A stretch of DNA of 44,221 nt. Source: Nitrospirota bacterium (GTDB lineage Bacteria > Nitrospirota > Thermodesulfovibrionia > Thermodesulfovibrionales > Magnetobacteriaceae). The notes under the pieces were generated by a model. The model was not told where the DNA came from and did not search any database. It worked only from the letters and a program-made list of their open reading frames with translations. This document shows positions 1 to 8,439 of the stretch, one piece after another. The DNA is taken from NCBI GenBank assembly GCA_015233895.1, contig JADFXG010000025.1:1-44221 (forward strand). Reading direction: 5' to 3'. The position numbers and the translations under genes were made by a program. The first letter of the stretch is position 1; each line of letters begins with the position of its first letter.

Positions 1-85
1 TACCTTACTCTATCCGCTTTGTCAAGTCTTTTTTCGGGTAATGTCCGCCTTAAACCCCACTCCCCTAAAGGTGATTCCCCTACTG

Positions 86-106
86 CACGGGGAATGATTC
101 CCCGTG
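86..106. repeat. Near-perfect inverted repeat in a gene-free stretch
   Basis: The first 204 bases hold no gene that I can support. The one structure in them is a palindrome with 10-base arms (CACGGGGAAT and its complement) around one central base. It could be a terminator stem or a dispersed palindromic repeat. It lacks a clean T-run on either side, so its role is unknown. Confidence 0.4.
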
Positions 107-204
107 ACCCCCGGTTTTGTTGTTAACGTTTGGATAGGTAGAGTTTAAAGGTTACCTTGCTCCCCACCATCGCCTTTTCTTTTTTACAGACAACCACCTG
201 TCTA

Positions 205-414
205 TTATCTCACCGATAATGCGTATTTGACAGGCAGTAAGTTGTCCAGTCTTATATTTTTTGAGGCATTCATGATTTCAATGCCTACTATTTTATCACC
301 GGTTCCAATATCAAGAACTACATCTTCTGATACCCGCGTGTTTACAACTTCTTGTGTCATATCATCTAATCTGAGATAAAGTACATCTCCCTTGTCATCA
401 TATGAAACATTCAT
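205..414 (-). CDS. DUF2283 family protein
   Basis: This 69-residue protein opens with the Y-D-x-x-x-D-x-L-Y-L-R-L pattern and continues with V-L-D-I-G ... I-V-G-I-E-I, which is the usual DUF2283 fold signature. DUF2283 proteins are small beta-rich proteins of unknown function that are often encoded next to DUF4258 proteins, and the pair resembles a toxin-antitoxin module. The start follows a good Shine-Dalgarno sequence (GGAGG) and comes directly after the TGA of the upstream DUF4258 reading frame (TGAATG), so the two were evidently co-translated. Family assignment is by recognition; function is unknown. Confidence 0.8.
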   Translation of the reverse strand: MNVSYDDKGDVLYLRLDDMTQEVVNTRVSEDVVLDIGTGDKIVGIEIMNASKNIRLDNLLPVKYALSVR

Positions 415-701
415 TCAAACCTCCCACTTTCCATAAAAAACATAAACCGTTATTGTTATTATAATATTTTCCTCTACAGTATAAAACACCTCAACCCTCT
501 TGTGTTCATAGTATTTGTTTAAACGAATCTGTTTGTAGAAAATATTTTGTATTTACCGTTCTTTCCGTATTTTGCCAAAACAGGGAAGCCTGTCTTTATG
601 ACATCTATTATCTCAGCTTCACATGTACCTCGCTCCATTGCTCTTTTTAACGTATGTTGCTCTATTCGTATTTCCATATCTGACAGCCCGGCATCTCCCA
701 C
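415..701 (-). pseudogene. DUF4258-like gene broken by a frameshift
   Basis: The first part (ATG at 701, or more likely 677) reads MEIRIEQHTLKRAMERG and continues to a stop at 519-521. Downstream of that point the frame offset by one base stays open and reads NKYYEHKRVEVFYTVEEN, ending in YVFYGKWEV and a TGA at 415-417 that abuts the DUF2283 start. The two halves together match the shape of DUF4258 proteins (H-x-x-x-R-x-x-x-R-G helix, then a beta sheet ending F-Y-G-K-W). Restoring one base near 520-528 would give one protein of roughly 85-95 residues. It is either a recent pseudogene or a sequencing error. Confidence 0.7.
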
Positions 702-756
702 ATATTACAATCTCAACATTAGCACATGTAGCAATGAAGGTAAGCGTAAATCTTTA

Positions 757-800
757 AGGCTCTTTCACGTTTTGAGTGGGTGAAAAACGTTATAGAGCCT
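757..800. terminator. Imperfect hairpin after the two-CW gene
   Basis: Arms AGGCTCT/AGAGCCT and ACGTTTT/AAAACGT form a two-part stem with small internal loops around a 9-base apical loop. It lies 19 bases beyond the stop of the minus-strand gene at 819. The plus-strand side is followed by ATATTTTTAA and the minus side by TTAAAGATTT. It is plausible as a transcription terminator for the 819-6069 minus-strand genes, but not decisive. Confidence 0.4.
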
Positions 801-818
801 ATATTTTTAAATAGTATT

Positions 819-1445
819 CTATCGGGAGTTTTTAAACAAAGGTGAAAAATAATTACCGACCTGTTTGCCGAGAGATTTAAATATTGTTTTCAAAAAAAGC
901 CTGGTAGCTCTTGTTCTTGGGTTATCCGCTACCGCATCTATAATCATCAACTCATCCACAAGGTCCTCCTTGCAAAGTCTCTTTGATCCCTCCAACATTG
1001 TAATAGACGGGCAAAGACTTGTCCATGCTATTAAGAGTGTTATATACAAAGAATCAACACCATCCTCAGAAGCCATTTTGCTCTTGGAGTAAACATGTTC
1101 TAAAAAACTCGGTTCCTTAAAAATCATCTTCCTTTCATCCAGCCTCGATTGCCTCAGGAATGTGGCAACACTTGTATAATGGTCTCCCTCCTCCATGATG
1201 ACTAACTGATGAAAGTTGCATAACGTACAATCCTTTAGCTTTTGAGCCATTGTGCCCTTGGGCTTACCACCACAAAGAGTGCCCGCTATTGCCCAACACG
1301 ATCTGCCGCCATTCTTTCCCCCGTGAAATCCATCCAGACGACTCTCCAGTGGTACAGGACATACACCTAATTCATACACTTTTGCACCACCAACTTCTCT
1401 TTGGCAGTTGTTGTATTCCCAGCAATTTAATTTAATGTCATTCAT
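819..1445 (-). CDS. Two-CW domain cysteine-rich protein
   Basis: The start chosen is the ATG at 1445 because GAGGT lies 6 bases before it; a longer frame to 1490 lacks such a site. This gives 208 residues. The N-terminal ~85 residues hold two Cys-Trp pairs (C-W-E-Y-x-x-C and S-C-W-A-I-A-G-T-x-C) with further cysteines, including C-T-L-C, ending in a C-x-F-x-x-x-V-x-x-E-E segment. This is the pattern annotated as 'two-CW domain' in anaerobes, presumably binding a metal or Fe-S cluster. The C-terminal half is helical with no motif I recognise. Role unknown; it may be a redox or metal-dependent sensor adaptor, which is inference. Confidence 0.65.
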   Translation of the reverse strand: MNDIKLNCWEYNNCQREVGGAKVYELGVCPVPLESRLDGFHGGKNGGRSCWAIAGTLCGGKPKGTMAQKLKDCTLCNFHQLVIMEEGDHYTSVATFLRQSRLDERKMIFKEPSFLEHVYSKSKMASEDGVDSLYITLLIAWTSLCPSITMLEGSKRLCKEDLVDELMIIDAVADNPRTRATRLFLKTIFKSLGKQVGNYFSPLFKNSR

Positions 1446-1529
1446 AATATTACCTCGGTTTTTTTGTAATAACCTTACTAATAATAACACAAAAGATATG
1501 AAAAAAGTTTAATGAGTTAGTAGCCACAT

Positions 1530-2252
1530 TTAGCTGATTGTCTTTCCAATAATATTTTGCACTTCTTGAGTGTACTGGCCGTGTGTTTCGTAAAGAAAAA
1601 GCGGGGGCTCTATTGTCAGTTCAGGTTTTCCCTCTTTGACCGCCTCCATTAAATACATCTTTGCCTCAGTTTCCGTGTTGGAATGAACAAATCTTATTCG
1701 TTTAGGCTCAAATTTATTTTTTTTCAGAATTTCTATGGTCTCAACAAATCTGGATGGATGGTAAATAAAAACAAGTTTCCCCTTACCTTTAAGCAAGTAA
1801 AAGGCGGAGTTAACAAGTTCATCAAAAGTGATTTTAAGTTCATGTCTTGCAATCGCTTTTTCCATATCCGGACAAATCATACCGCTTACCGGTTTGCGGA
1901 ATGGGGGGTTTGATACAACTATGTCAAAACTGTTTTGGCTAAAATACCCGTTTACTGTTCGTATATCGCGCATGTGAACAGTAATGTTGTCATCGAGAGC
2001 GTTAATTTCAACATTTCTTTTTGAAAGTGCCGATAACTCCTCCTGAATTTCTACTAAGTGGACGCCGGATTTTGTAAATTTTTTGGCAAGCAGAATTCCG
2101 ATAATCCCTGAGCCTGCCCCAAAGTCAGCTATTAACTTTGTATGAAATCCACCCCTTACGAAATCACAAAGCAGCAACGAATCAATGGAAAACCTGTATC
2201 CACGCTTTCTTTGATATATTTTTATATCCTTAATGAAATCAAGCGTCAGCAT
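1530..2252 (-). CDS. Class I SAM methyltransferase, TrmN6 (YfiC)-like
   Basis: This 240-residue enzyme carries SAM-binding motif I (GAGSGIIGILLAKKF) near residue 45, an acidic motif II residue in the strand HLVEIQ, and the N-P-P-F tetrad typical of N6-adenine methyltransferases. The N-terminal Q-x-x-x-G-Y-R-F-S-I-D-S-x-L-L motif is characteristic of the TrmN6 family, which methylates A37 of tRNA1(Val). The ATG at 2252 follows GGGG; a TTG at 2261 is an alternative. It lies 49 bases behind the stop of the GGDEF-EAL gene and could be co-transcribed with it. Substrate assignment beyond the family is inference, since related enzymes modify other RNAs. Confidence 0.75.
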   Translation of the reverse strand: MLTLDFIKDIKIYQRKRGYRFSIDSLLLCDFVRGGFHTKLIADFGAGSGIIGILLAKKFTKSGVHLVEIQEELSALSKRNVEINALDDNITVHMRDIRTVNGYFSQNSFDIVVSNPPFRKPVSGMICPDMEKAIARHELKITFDELVNSAFYLLKGKGKLVFIYHPSRFVETIEILKKNKFEPKRIRFVHSNTETEAKMYLMEAVKEGKPELTIEPPLFLYETHGQYTQEVQNIIGKTIS

Positions 2253-2301
2253 GTACCCCAATCAAGGATTCAGAATATAAATTTGTGGTTTATTGATTCT
2301 T

Positions 2302-4098
2302 CTAAAAAGTAACGGAACTGTCAAGAAACTCAAGGAATTCTTTTGATGGTAATGGTTGGGAGAAAAGGTAGCCCTGTGCCTCATCGCATTTAAGCGCCCG
2401 CAAAAACTCCAACTGCTCATATGTTTCAACCCCCTCTGCAGTGACGTCAAGTTTAAGGCTGTGAGACATGGCTATTATGGCAGTAGATATTGCCTCATCA
2501 TCGGGGTCGGTCGTTATATCTCTTACAAATGATCTGTCTATCTTAAGCCTGCATATGGGAAACCTTTTTAAATAACTCAAAGACGAATACCCCATACCAA
2601 AATCATCAATAGCAACGTGTATGCCCTTGTCCCTGACATTGCGCAGCACCTTTATGGCCTTCTCGGCATCCTCCATCACTATGCTTTCGGTTAACTCCAG
2701 TTCAAGAAGTTCAGGACTTAACTGCGTTTCTTCAAGAATATCCTCTATGGTTTTTATAAGGTTTTCCGCCCTGAATTGCTTGACTGAGAGGTTTACCGCA
2801 ATTACGATAGGGGGGTAGCCTGCCCTCTGCCATGCAATACTTTCCTTACATGCTGTCCTTAGTACCCACTCTCCTATTGGTATAATTAATCCGGTTTCCT
2901 CAGCAAGAGGAATAAACTCCACAGGAGAGATTATGCCATGCTTGGGATTTAACCAACGAATTAATGCCTCAGCAGCACAAACTTTACCGGTTGTAAGGTT
3001 TATTTTGGGTTGGTAATATAGGACAAATTCGTTTCTTTCTAACGCTTTTCTCAGGTTGTTTTCAAGCTTAAGGCGTCTTAACGCTCTTGAGTTCATCTCT
3101 GTGTTGAAAAACTGATAGTTGCTTCTACCCCTTTCCTTAGCTTGATACATAGCGATGTCAGAGTTTTTCAGAAGCGTATCTATATCGTCTCCATCACTGG
3201 GATAAATACTTATGCCTATGCTAGCGCCTACAAAACAATCATGTCCGTCAAGTAAAAAAGGCTCGGAAAGTGTCTCAATAATTTTTTCAGCCACAAAAGC
3301 TGCATCCTGCACTTTTTTTATAAACGGCAGGATTATAACAAACTCATCACCTCCCACATGGGCCACAGTGTCGGTATCCCTGACACAGTTGGGAAGTTTC
3401 TTGGCAGTTTGTTTCAGAAGCAAATCTCCCATATCATGCCCCAGTGTGTCGTTGATGTGCTTAAAACCGTCAAGATCTATAAACAACAGGGCAAACATCT
3501 GGTTGTATCTGCGTGAGTGGCCCAGCGTGTGGCTCAATCTGTCGTAAAAGAGCGTTCTGTTGGGCAAATCCGTAAGTGAGTCGAAATGGGCAAGGTATTG
3601 AAGGCGCTGTTCCGCTATTTTTCTTTCTGTTATGTCTAATCCCGTTAATACTACGTATTCAACCTGACCACTGTCTTCATTTAAAAGTGCTGTATTTGAC
3701 CATGTTATCAATCTCTGTTGGCCATTTTTAGTAAGCATGAAATTTTCAATGCTAAGAGGATATTGACCATCTACAATTTTAGCAAAATCCACTTTAAACG
3801 GCTCCACATCCTCTTTTCTTAGCAGGGACTCCCATACACATTTTCCCTGCAGCTCGTCAAAGGAATAATTTGTGGTAGTCTCACACATCCTGTTAAAGCG
3901 CACAATTGAACCATTTACATCTGAAACAATGACAAGAGCGCCCACTATGTCTAATATAGCATCAAGCAAATGAATATCAGAATTACTGCTGCCTGTCAAA
4001 ACAGCCTCAAAGTCCCCTGTAAATCTATGCACTACAGTTGTCTCCTCTGTAGTGCTGTCTTTTTGCTCTTTATCCACATCTATCCCAATTCCTTTCAT
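2302..4098 (-). CDS. PAS-GGDEF-EAL c-di-GMP turnover protein
   Basis: This 598-residue protein has no membrane segment. It has a PAS domain (about 42-160), a GGDEF diguanylate cyclase domain (about 165-330) with intact G-G-D-E-F at 249-253, and an EAL phosphodiesterase domain (about 345-595) with E-A-L at 377-379 and the D-D-F-G-M-G-Y-S-S loop. An R-D-T-D inhibitory site sits five residues before GGDEF, so product feedback is expected. Both catalytic motifs are intact, so it could make or degrade c-di-GMP; the PAS domain probably sets the balance. It is likely a cytosolic sensor. It is one of two GGDEF-EAL proteins in the window. Confidence 0.92.
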   Translation of the reverse strand: MKGIGIDVDKEQKDSTTEETTVVHRFTGDFEAVLTGSSNSDIHLLDAILDIVGALVIVSDVNGSIVRFNRMCETTTNYSFDELQGKCVWESLLRKEDVEPFKVDFAKIVDGQYPLSIENFMLTKNGQQRLITWSNTALLNEDSGQVEYVVLTGLDITERKIAEQRLQYLAHFDSLTDLPNRTLFYDRLSHTLGHSRRYNQMFALLFIDLDGFKHINDTLGHDMGDLLLKQTAKKLPNCVRDTDTVAHVGGDEFVIILPFIKKVQDAAFVAEKIIETLSEPFLLDGHDCFVGASIGISIYPSDGDDIDTLLKNSDIAMYQAKERGRSNYQFFNTEMNSRALRRLKLENNLRKALERNEFVLYYQPKINLTTGKVCAAEALIRWLNPKHGIISPVEFIPLAEETGLIIPIGEWVLRTACKESIAWQRAGYPPIVIAVNLSVKQFRAENLIKTIEDILEETQLSPELLELELTESIVMEDAEKAIKVLRNVRDKGIHVAIDDFGMGYSSLSYLKRFPICRLKIDRSFVRDITTDPDDEAISTAIIAMSHSLKLDVTAEGVETYEQLEFLRALKCDEAQGYLFSQPLPSKEFLEFLDSSVTF

Positions 4099-4194
4099 TC
4101 TTATAAACTGACCAATTCTGTATTACTAATTATATATTATAACAAATAAAAATAGTTTTAAGGTTTTAATTTACACGTATAAAATAAAAATCTT

Positions 4195-6069
4195 TTAACC
4201 TCCCCCTATAATCTTTCTGGCCTCACCTATTCTCATGGTTATTTTTTTCCCGTCGAGATGTTCAAGAAAAGGGAGAGCGTACTTTCTTGAGGTTTGCAAG
4301 AGGTCTCTGAATTCGGAAACACTTATCTCGGTTTTGTTCTTTGAGAATTCCTTTAATGCTGTAAGCATCTTACTGTGGTCTTCTTTTAAAAGGTAAATCG
4401 AATCGTTTATTCTGCTAACTGTCCCGTCTGAGGCCATAAGTTTCAAAATATCTGTAATTGCATTTAATTTTAACGAAAGCTTTGATGCTATTTCATCTTT
4501 AAGGGGAGGCTGAAATCCCGCAGCCTTAAGCATTTTAACTATCGCCGTACGGACATTTTCATCATCTGCGGTAAGGGTGGGATTAAAAGACTTTAACCGC
4601 ACAATGTCTTTGTCTGATACCAACAGTGGAAAAGAAGGTAAAATTTTAAAAAACGCTTTTGAATCAACCGCTTTAAACTTTCCACAAAGCTCATCTTTAG
4701 AAATCCCTGCTTTAAGTGGATTAGATTTATGGAAATCTTTGAGTATTGTTGCTACTTTTGACTCCAGAGCCTTTATCATTTCCATATGGTACAAAATCTC
4801 TGAAACTTCTACAATTGTACTGCTTTTCTTTAATTTTTCAATGGCAGCATCAATTTGTTTGACATCCTCATTAATCCAGCTGTGCAGTTGTTTGCGGGTA
4901 AAGCCAGACTGAGCCACTCGTCTGATTTTCTCTGAAATTTTTTGCTCCAATGTGCCTTTTTCATAAATCTCAAGGCTTGTCATGTCTTTTCCTCTGAGTG
5001 GTGGTAAAATATCAAGTACAATCCCTCCGCCTATGGTCTCAACCGGAGAGAATCTCCTTATGATAAATCTGTCATTAACCATTGCCGTTATGGGCTCTTT
5101 CAGTCGTATCTGACAGTATGCGCTCTCAACGGGCAGGATTTTCCCTCCGCCATGGACTATCACTCTTGCAGTTAACTCTGATGTCCCTATATGAAAATGG
5201 ACGATTGCCTTACCATCAAGGGCAATAGCATCCTTTAGCAGAGTGATTTTAACATCAATCCGCCTGGTTGTAATCCCTCTGTTTTGTTCAGTCAGGAGAT
5301 TGCCCCGGCTTAACTCAACCCTGTCAACTCCCTGAAGGTTTACTGCAAGCCGCTGACCAGCAAAACCTGTGGTTATCGGCTGGTTATGGCTATGCAGTCC
5401 CCGCACTTTTGTCTTAATCCCTGATGGATGTATCTCTATGTGGTCATCAACTCTTACCATCCCTGATATTGCCGTTCCGGTTACAACAGTGCCAAACCCT
5501 TTTAGAGTAAAAACCCGGTCAACCGGAAGACGGAATATCCCGCCATTGGATTTCGGCAGTGTTTGCATTGCAAGGACACCGATCATTTTTTTCAGATTGT
5601 CAATATTAGTGCCGTCTTTAACGGATACCGATATAATTTCGGCATTCTCTAAAAACGTGCCACGCACAAACCCCCGGACGTCCTCAAAAACCAATGACAA
5701 AAACTCTGAGTCAACTAAATCACACTTAGTGATTGCAACTATCCCTGTCTTAATGCCAAGCAGGTTACAAATAGCAAGATGTTCTCTGCTTTGAGGCATA
5801 ATGCTCTCGTCTGCGGCAATTACAAAGAGCACCATGTCTATTCCCTGAGCGCCTGCAAGCATGTTTTTAATGAGTTTTTCATGCCCCGGTACATCAACAA
5901 TCCCCACCGTTGCCTCTGCATACTTTAACTCGGCAAACCCAAGATCTATAGTTATACCGCGCTGTTTTTCCTCTTTTAGCCTGTCCGGATCAACACCGGT
6001 AAGAGCCTTAACCAATGAACTCTTCCCGTGGTCTATGTGGCCTGCTGTGCCAAGAACTGCATATCTCAT
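4195..6069 (-). CDS. selB: Selenocysteine-specific elongation factor SelB
   Basis: SelB is a GTPase that delivers Sec-tRNA(Sec) to the ribosome at UGA codons marked by a SECIS hairpin. The 624-residue protein starts with an EF-Tu-type G domain: GHIDHGKS at 10-17, [14 protein letters not shown] at 59-63, and TKCD near 114. Beta-barrel domains follow ([17 protein letters not shown]-type segment). The C-terminal ~250 residues are helical and match the winged-helix repeats that read SECIS RNA. Length agrees with bacterial SelB (about 610-640). No selA, selC, selD or selenoprotein was seen in this window. A promoter-like element sits immediately upstream (6078-6107), leaving almost no 5' leader. 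Confidence 0.93.
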   Translation of the reverse strand: MRYAVLGTAGHIDHGKSSLVKALTGVDPDRLKEEKQRGITIDLGFAELKYAEATVGIVDVPGHEKLIKNMLAGAQGIDMVLFVIAADESIMPQSREHLAICNLLGIKTGIVAITKCDLVDSEFLSLVFEDVRGFVRGTFLENAEIISVSVKDGTNIDNLKKMIGVLAMQTLPKSNGGIFRLPVDRVFTLKGFGTVVTGTAISGMVRVDDHIEIHPSGIKTKVRGLHSHNQPITTGFAGQRLAVNLQGVDRVELSRGNLLTEQNRGITTRRIDVKITLLKDAIALDGKAIVHFHIGTSELTARVIVHGGGKILPVESAYCQIRLKEPITAMVNDRFIIRRFSPVETIGGGIVLDILPPLRGKDMTSLEIYEKGTLEQKISEKIRRVAQSGFTRKQLHSWINEDVKQIDAAIEKLKKSSTIVEVSEILYHMEMIKALESKVATILKDFHKSNPLKAGISKDELCGKFKAVDSKAFFKILPSFPLLVSDKDIVRLKSFNPTLTADDENVRTAIVKMLKAAGFQPPLKDEIASKLSLKLNAITDILKLMASDGTVSRINDSIYLLKEDHSKMLTALKEFSKNKTEISVSEFRDLLQTSRKYALPFLEHLDGKKITMRIGEARKIIGGG

Positions 6070-6077
6070 TATGTTAG

Positions 6078-6107
6078 ATTTTAACTTATCTAACGAGATA
6101 CAGGCAA
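6078..6107 (-). promoter_or_regulatory. Promoter-like element shared with trpB2
   Basis: Read on the minus strand this is TTGCCT, an 18-base spacer and TAAAAT, ending 8 bases before the selB ATG. The whole 30-base block, spacer included, recurs with two differences at 9940-9969 upstream of the TrpB2 gene. Conservation of the spacer suggests a regulator site or a dispersed repeat as well as, or instead of, a plain promoter. Confidence 0.5.
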
Positions 6108-6239
6108 ATCATCACTGTTTTGCTTCTAAACTCCACTCCATTGACAAAGGGGGCATGCCTTTATCGCAATGCAAGTAATCGACAAAAAATCAGAAACATA
6201 GATAAAAGAACTGTTTTTGTATAGTTTCAAAATTTTAAC

Positions 6240-6270
6240 TTGACAAATGTTCCTGTGTTAATATTATAAT
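6240..6270 (+). promoter_or_regulatory. Sigma-70-type promoter of the candidate small RNA
   Basis: TTGACA at 6240-6245 and TATAAT at 6265-6270 are both perfect consensus hexamers on the plus strand, with a 19-base spacer, slightly longer than ideal. No plus-strand protein gene follows; the downstream sequence can fold into a closed RNA structure (6277-6353). Confidence 0.55.
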
Positions 6271-6276
6271 ATGGTT

Positions 6277-6366
6277 GAGGTTGGTGGGGAGCTTTCTAGT
6301 TTCCTAATATAGATTTATTTAGTCTTTCCCAGACTGACTGAATCGCCAGCCTCTTTCTATTTTTCT
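6277..6366 (+). ncRNA. Candidate structured small RNA
   Basis: Downstream of a consensus promoter, GAGGTTGGTG (6277-6286) can pair with CGCCAGCCTC (6344-6353) in a 10-bp stem with two G-U pairs. Inside it lies a 6-bp hairpin (6319-6324 with 6332-6337) with loop TTTCCCA. The stem is followed by the T-rich run TTTCTATTTTT, which would act as a terminator. Predicted length is about 80-90 nt. I do not recognise it as 4.5S, 6S, tmRNA or a tRNA. It ends against the 3' end of the convergent DUF3800 gene and could act in cis or trans. Everything here is inferred from primary sequence only. Confidence 0.35.
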
Positions 6367-7097
6367 CTTATAACTTTAAATCCCTTTAATGGCAGTTTTT
6401 TCCCGTTTATCTCTACAACTGGCGTTTTGTTTATAAATTGTAAAGCTTTTACCTTTGTAAAAAATTCAATGCTTTTTTTGTCACCAGTAAATCTTTTTCC
6501 TAAAACATATGCACCCACGTCTGCCATTTGTATGCCGACATTTTCTGAGGAAATTGCAAATAACGGAACTTTGATGATGGAATCAAAGCTTTGTCCTACT
6601 TTACATTTATGAAAGAAATTAATTAGACTTTTAGACGTTTTCTTATTAGACTCTACACCACGGTCATCAAAAATTAGTTTTGCCATAAGGTCAGGACAAT
6701 TATCTTTCATAAACTGATCTATTCGTTCAAATAAGAAATAATATGGTCTTTCAAGTTGATCTACATTTTCGCAAGCCAGGTCAATCTCTTTTTCTGAAAA
6801 TACAATAGAAGCAAAATATCTTACACCTAAAGTCTCCATATAACCAAAAATATTTCTTGCAAGTTCTAATCCGTTAGATTTTATACATCTTGCTTCAAGT
6901 TTAAAATAAAAATTTTTGAAAAGATCTTTTCCTTTAATTTCGCCGCTATTGACCCCTAAAAAAGCACTTTTTAGCCTATATATCTGTTTAGAACATTCAT
7001 TGAAATCGCGGCTATTAATTTGCATTGCTGACAAAACTCCCACTTTGTGTTTTTTGTTAAGTGACGATTGCCAACTCTCATCTATAAAAAATAACAT
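6357..7097 (-). CDS. DUF3800 domain protein
   Basis: The 246-residue protein starts MLFFIDES at 7097, which is the conserved N-terminal strand of DUF3800 (F-x-D-E-S). Later landmarks are I-F-D-D-R-G near residue 145 and Q-M-A-D-V-x-A-Y near 205, also typical; these acidic residues suggest an RNase H-like nuclease fold. A longer frame to a GTG at 7154 exists but adds non-conserved residues. DUF3800 proteins are common in mobile and defence-linked islands, but function is unproven. A P-loop protein is encoded divergently 190 bases away. No clear ribosome site precedes the chosen start. Confidence 0.75.
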   Translation of the reverse strand: MLFFIDESWQSSLNKKHKVGVLSAMQINSRDFNECSKQIYRLKSAFLGVNSGEIKGKDLFKNFYFKLEARCIKSNGLELARNIFGYMETLGVRYFASIVFSEKEIDLACENVDQLERPYYFLFERIDQFMKDNCPDLMAKLIFDDRGVESNKKTSKSLINFFHKCKVGQSFDSIIKVPLFAISSENVGIQMADVGAYVLGKRFTGDKKSIEFFTKVKALQFINKTPVVEINGKKLPLKGFKVIREK

Positions 7098-7153
7098 ATA
7101 GTCAAATATAACATGATAAATCACAAAACACAAATAAAATGTCCGCTTTCTCA

Positions 7154-7182
7154 CTTAGACAAAAGAATCCTTTTTGTCTAAG
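7154..7182. repeat. Perfect 11-bp palindrome between the DUF3800 and P-loop genes
   Basis: CTTAGACAAAA (7154-7164) and its exact complement (7172-7182) flank a 7-base loop and are followed on the plus strand by TTTTT. The shape fits an intrinsic terminator on the plus strand, but no plus-strand gene precedes it except the candidate small RNA. A repressor operator for the divergent genes is equally possible. Confidence 0.6.
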
Positions 7183-7230
7183 TTTTTATGAGGTTATGCA
7201 GAAATATCAGAAATGACATGTGCTTGTAAT

Positions 7231-7259
7231 TATAATCTACAGTATGTTAAAATACTGTA
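7231..7259 (+). promoter_or_regulatory. -10 box with overlapping operator-like palindrome
   Basis: TATAAT at 7231-7236 is followed after one base by a perfect inverted repeat, TACAGTAT (7238-7245) and ATACTGTA (7252-7259), spaced by GTTAAA. The palindrome covers the expected transcription start of the P-loop gene at 7288, as expected for a repressor site. No good -35 box is seen. Confidence 0.5.
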
Positions 7260-7287
7260 TTAAATTAATTTAACAGGAGGGACTTTC

Positions 7288-7743
7288 ATGGATATTATTG
7301 CTATAATTGGTAATACTAATACGGGAAAAAGTCTTACCATCAAAGAGCTTACTGGCGCATCACGTAGTGGTCCACGGTCTATTCCTTACATAAATGGTAG
7401 CCAGCATACTTATGTGCAAATACCAGCTCTTCAGGAATCGGAAATGTACGCAAAAGATTTTTTTACCGAGGTGAATAAGCATAACGTTAGCATCGTAATT
7501 GTGACACTTCGCACAAATGGTACAACTAAACATGGTAACCTTTTTCCTGATGCAGCGACTTATCTTGATGAATTTAAAAATTATGGGTGGAACATTATTG
7601 GTGTGGCAGAATTGGTTAAAGGAGCAAGATTGACACCCACTCCAAATCTTGCCAGATACACCCCTATAGTCATTTCTAATGTCCTAAGTCAGCCAGTAAA
7701 AGTCAATGCACAACGGTTGAAAAGCGCATGGGGAATATTATAG
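7288..7743 (+). CDS. Orphan P-loop protein of unknown function
   Basis: This 151-residue protein has a Walker A motif GNTNTGKS at residues 8-15 directly after a hydrophobic first strand (MDIIAII). A second hydrophobic strand (SIVIVTLRT) lies near residue 70, but it lacks the usual Walker B aspartate. The ribosome site AGGAGG lies 7 bases before the ATG and is the best in this island. It is too short to be a complete ATPase of a familiar class and may bind nucleotide without hydrolysis. It faces the DUF3800 gene across two palindromes, so co-regulation is possible. Function not recognised. Confidence 0.65.
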   Translation: MDIIAIIGNTNTGKSLTIKELTGASRSGPRSIPYINGSQHTYVQIPALQESEMYAKDFFTEVNKHNVSIVIVTLRTNGTTKHGNLFPDAATYLDEFKNYGWNIIGVAELVKGARLTPTPNLARYTPIVISNVLSQPVKVNAQRLKSAWGIL

Positions 7744-7933
7744 TTGGCAGAAGCTTTAACTTCTTTCTACGCGTTGGAGCAGTCAAGTCCATAACGTTTG
7801 GGATTTCAACACCAACATTAGGAGTGGTTATTACCTTTATTGTCAAGAATCTTGCATTTTGGAGTGCTGGCACTTTTTGAACAGACTACAGCGTTACGCC
7901 AGTGGTCGTAGAGCACCTTAAAGAGGCGTTTTA

Positions 7934-8140
7934 TTACTTAGTGGAATTGTGATGCTTTGCGATAAGCTGCCTAACAGCCGGTACTAAATCGTTCGGAACC
8001 TCCATAATGGTTGGGATATGTCTGTCGAAAGCAGATTCATCCTCGGCAACAGCCTCCTCCTCAGTTTGTTGTTCATAATGCGCTAGTACAGTCTGAACTC
8101 TTTTCTCATCCCACCCGGGTGGAAATCTGGTTTGTCTCAA
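7934..8140 (-). CDS. Antitoxin-like small acidic protein
   Basis: The 68-residue protein begins at a TTG codon that overlaps the TGA of the preceding gene (TTGA), preceded by a strong Shine-Dalgarno run AGGAGGAGAAG. It starts RQTRFPPGWDEKRVQ, has an acidic middle (EEEAVAEDESAF) and ends in a short helix (DLVPAVRQLIAKH). Small proteins with this opening are commonly encoded just after DUF4258 or BrnT-like genes. I infer that it is the antitoxin of the 8137-8427 partner. No DNA-binding fold is recognisable by eye. Confidence 0.6.
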   Translation of the reverse strand: MRQTRFPPGWDEKRVQTVLAHYEQQTEEEAVAEDESAFDRHIPTIMEVPNDLVPAVRQLIAKHHNSTK

Positions 8141-8427
8141 TCTCTTCTCCTCCTGCGCCGTCTGTAAGCTAACAAGGGCTTACCTTTTAACTCATAAGCA
8201 GTTACTAAAAAAATGCTTGATTGCTCAACGACATATATGACACGAAGGTAACGTCCTGTCTGAGTCTGACCAATAGCAACACGCGAGCCTTCACGACCAC
8301 GTCGATCCTCTCCAGGTCTGCTTAAAATCTCCATTACCTCCTGCTCACCAACATCGTGTTTGTATATGTGCGGCAATCCAGACTCCGCGTCAATATAATA
8401 CCGAACAATCACCGTTTTTCTGATCAC
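8137..8427 (-). CDS. DUF4258-like putative toxin
   Basis: This 96-residue beta-rich protein begins at a GTG and shows the order seen in small RelE/BrnT-like toxins: basic N-terminus, V-G-E-Q-E-V-M-E-I helix, G-R-x-x-S-R-V-A-I-G-Q-T strand, then R-Y-L-R-V-I-Y-V. It ends in seven consecutive arginines and an aspartate; the codons for that tail also contain the Shine-Dalgarno sequence of the following antitoxin-like gene, and the two genes overlap by four bases. A 12-bp inverted repeat covers its promoter. Toxin function is inferred from size, pairing and layout. Confidence 0.6.
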   Translation of the reverse strand: MIRKTVIVRYYIDAESGLPHIYKHDVGEQEVMEILSRPGEDRRGREGSRVAIGQTQTGRYLRVIYVVEQSSIFLVTAYELKGKPLLAYRRRRRRRD

Positions 8428-8439
8428 ACAAACAAAGGC

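Noticed and set aside
7728-7880. 50-codon plus-strand frame overlapping the end of the P-loop gene, with a hydrophobic C-terminal half
   Set aside because: The ribosome site is weak, it lacks a recognisable family and is short enough to be chance. It could be a gene remnant.
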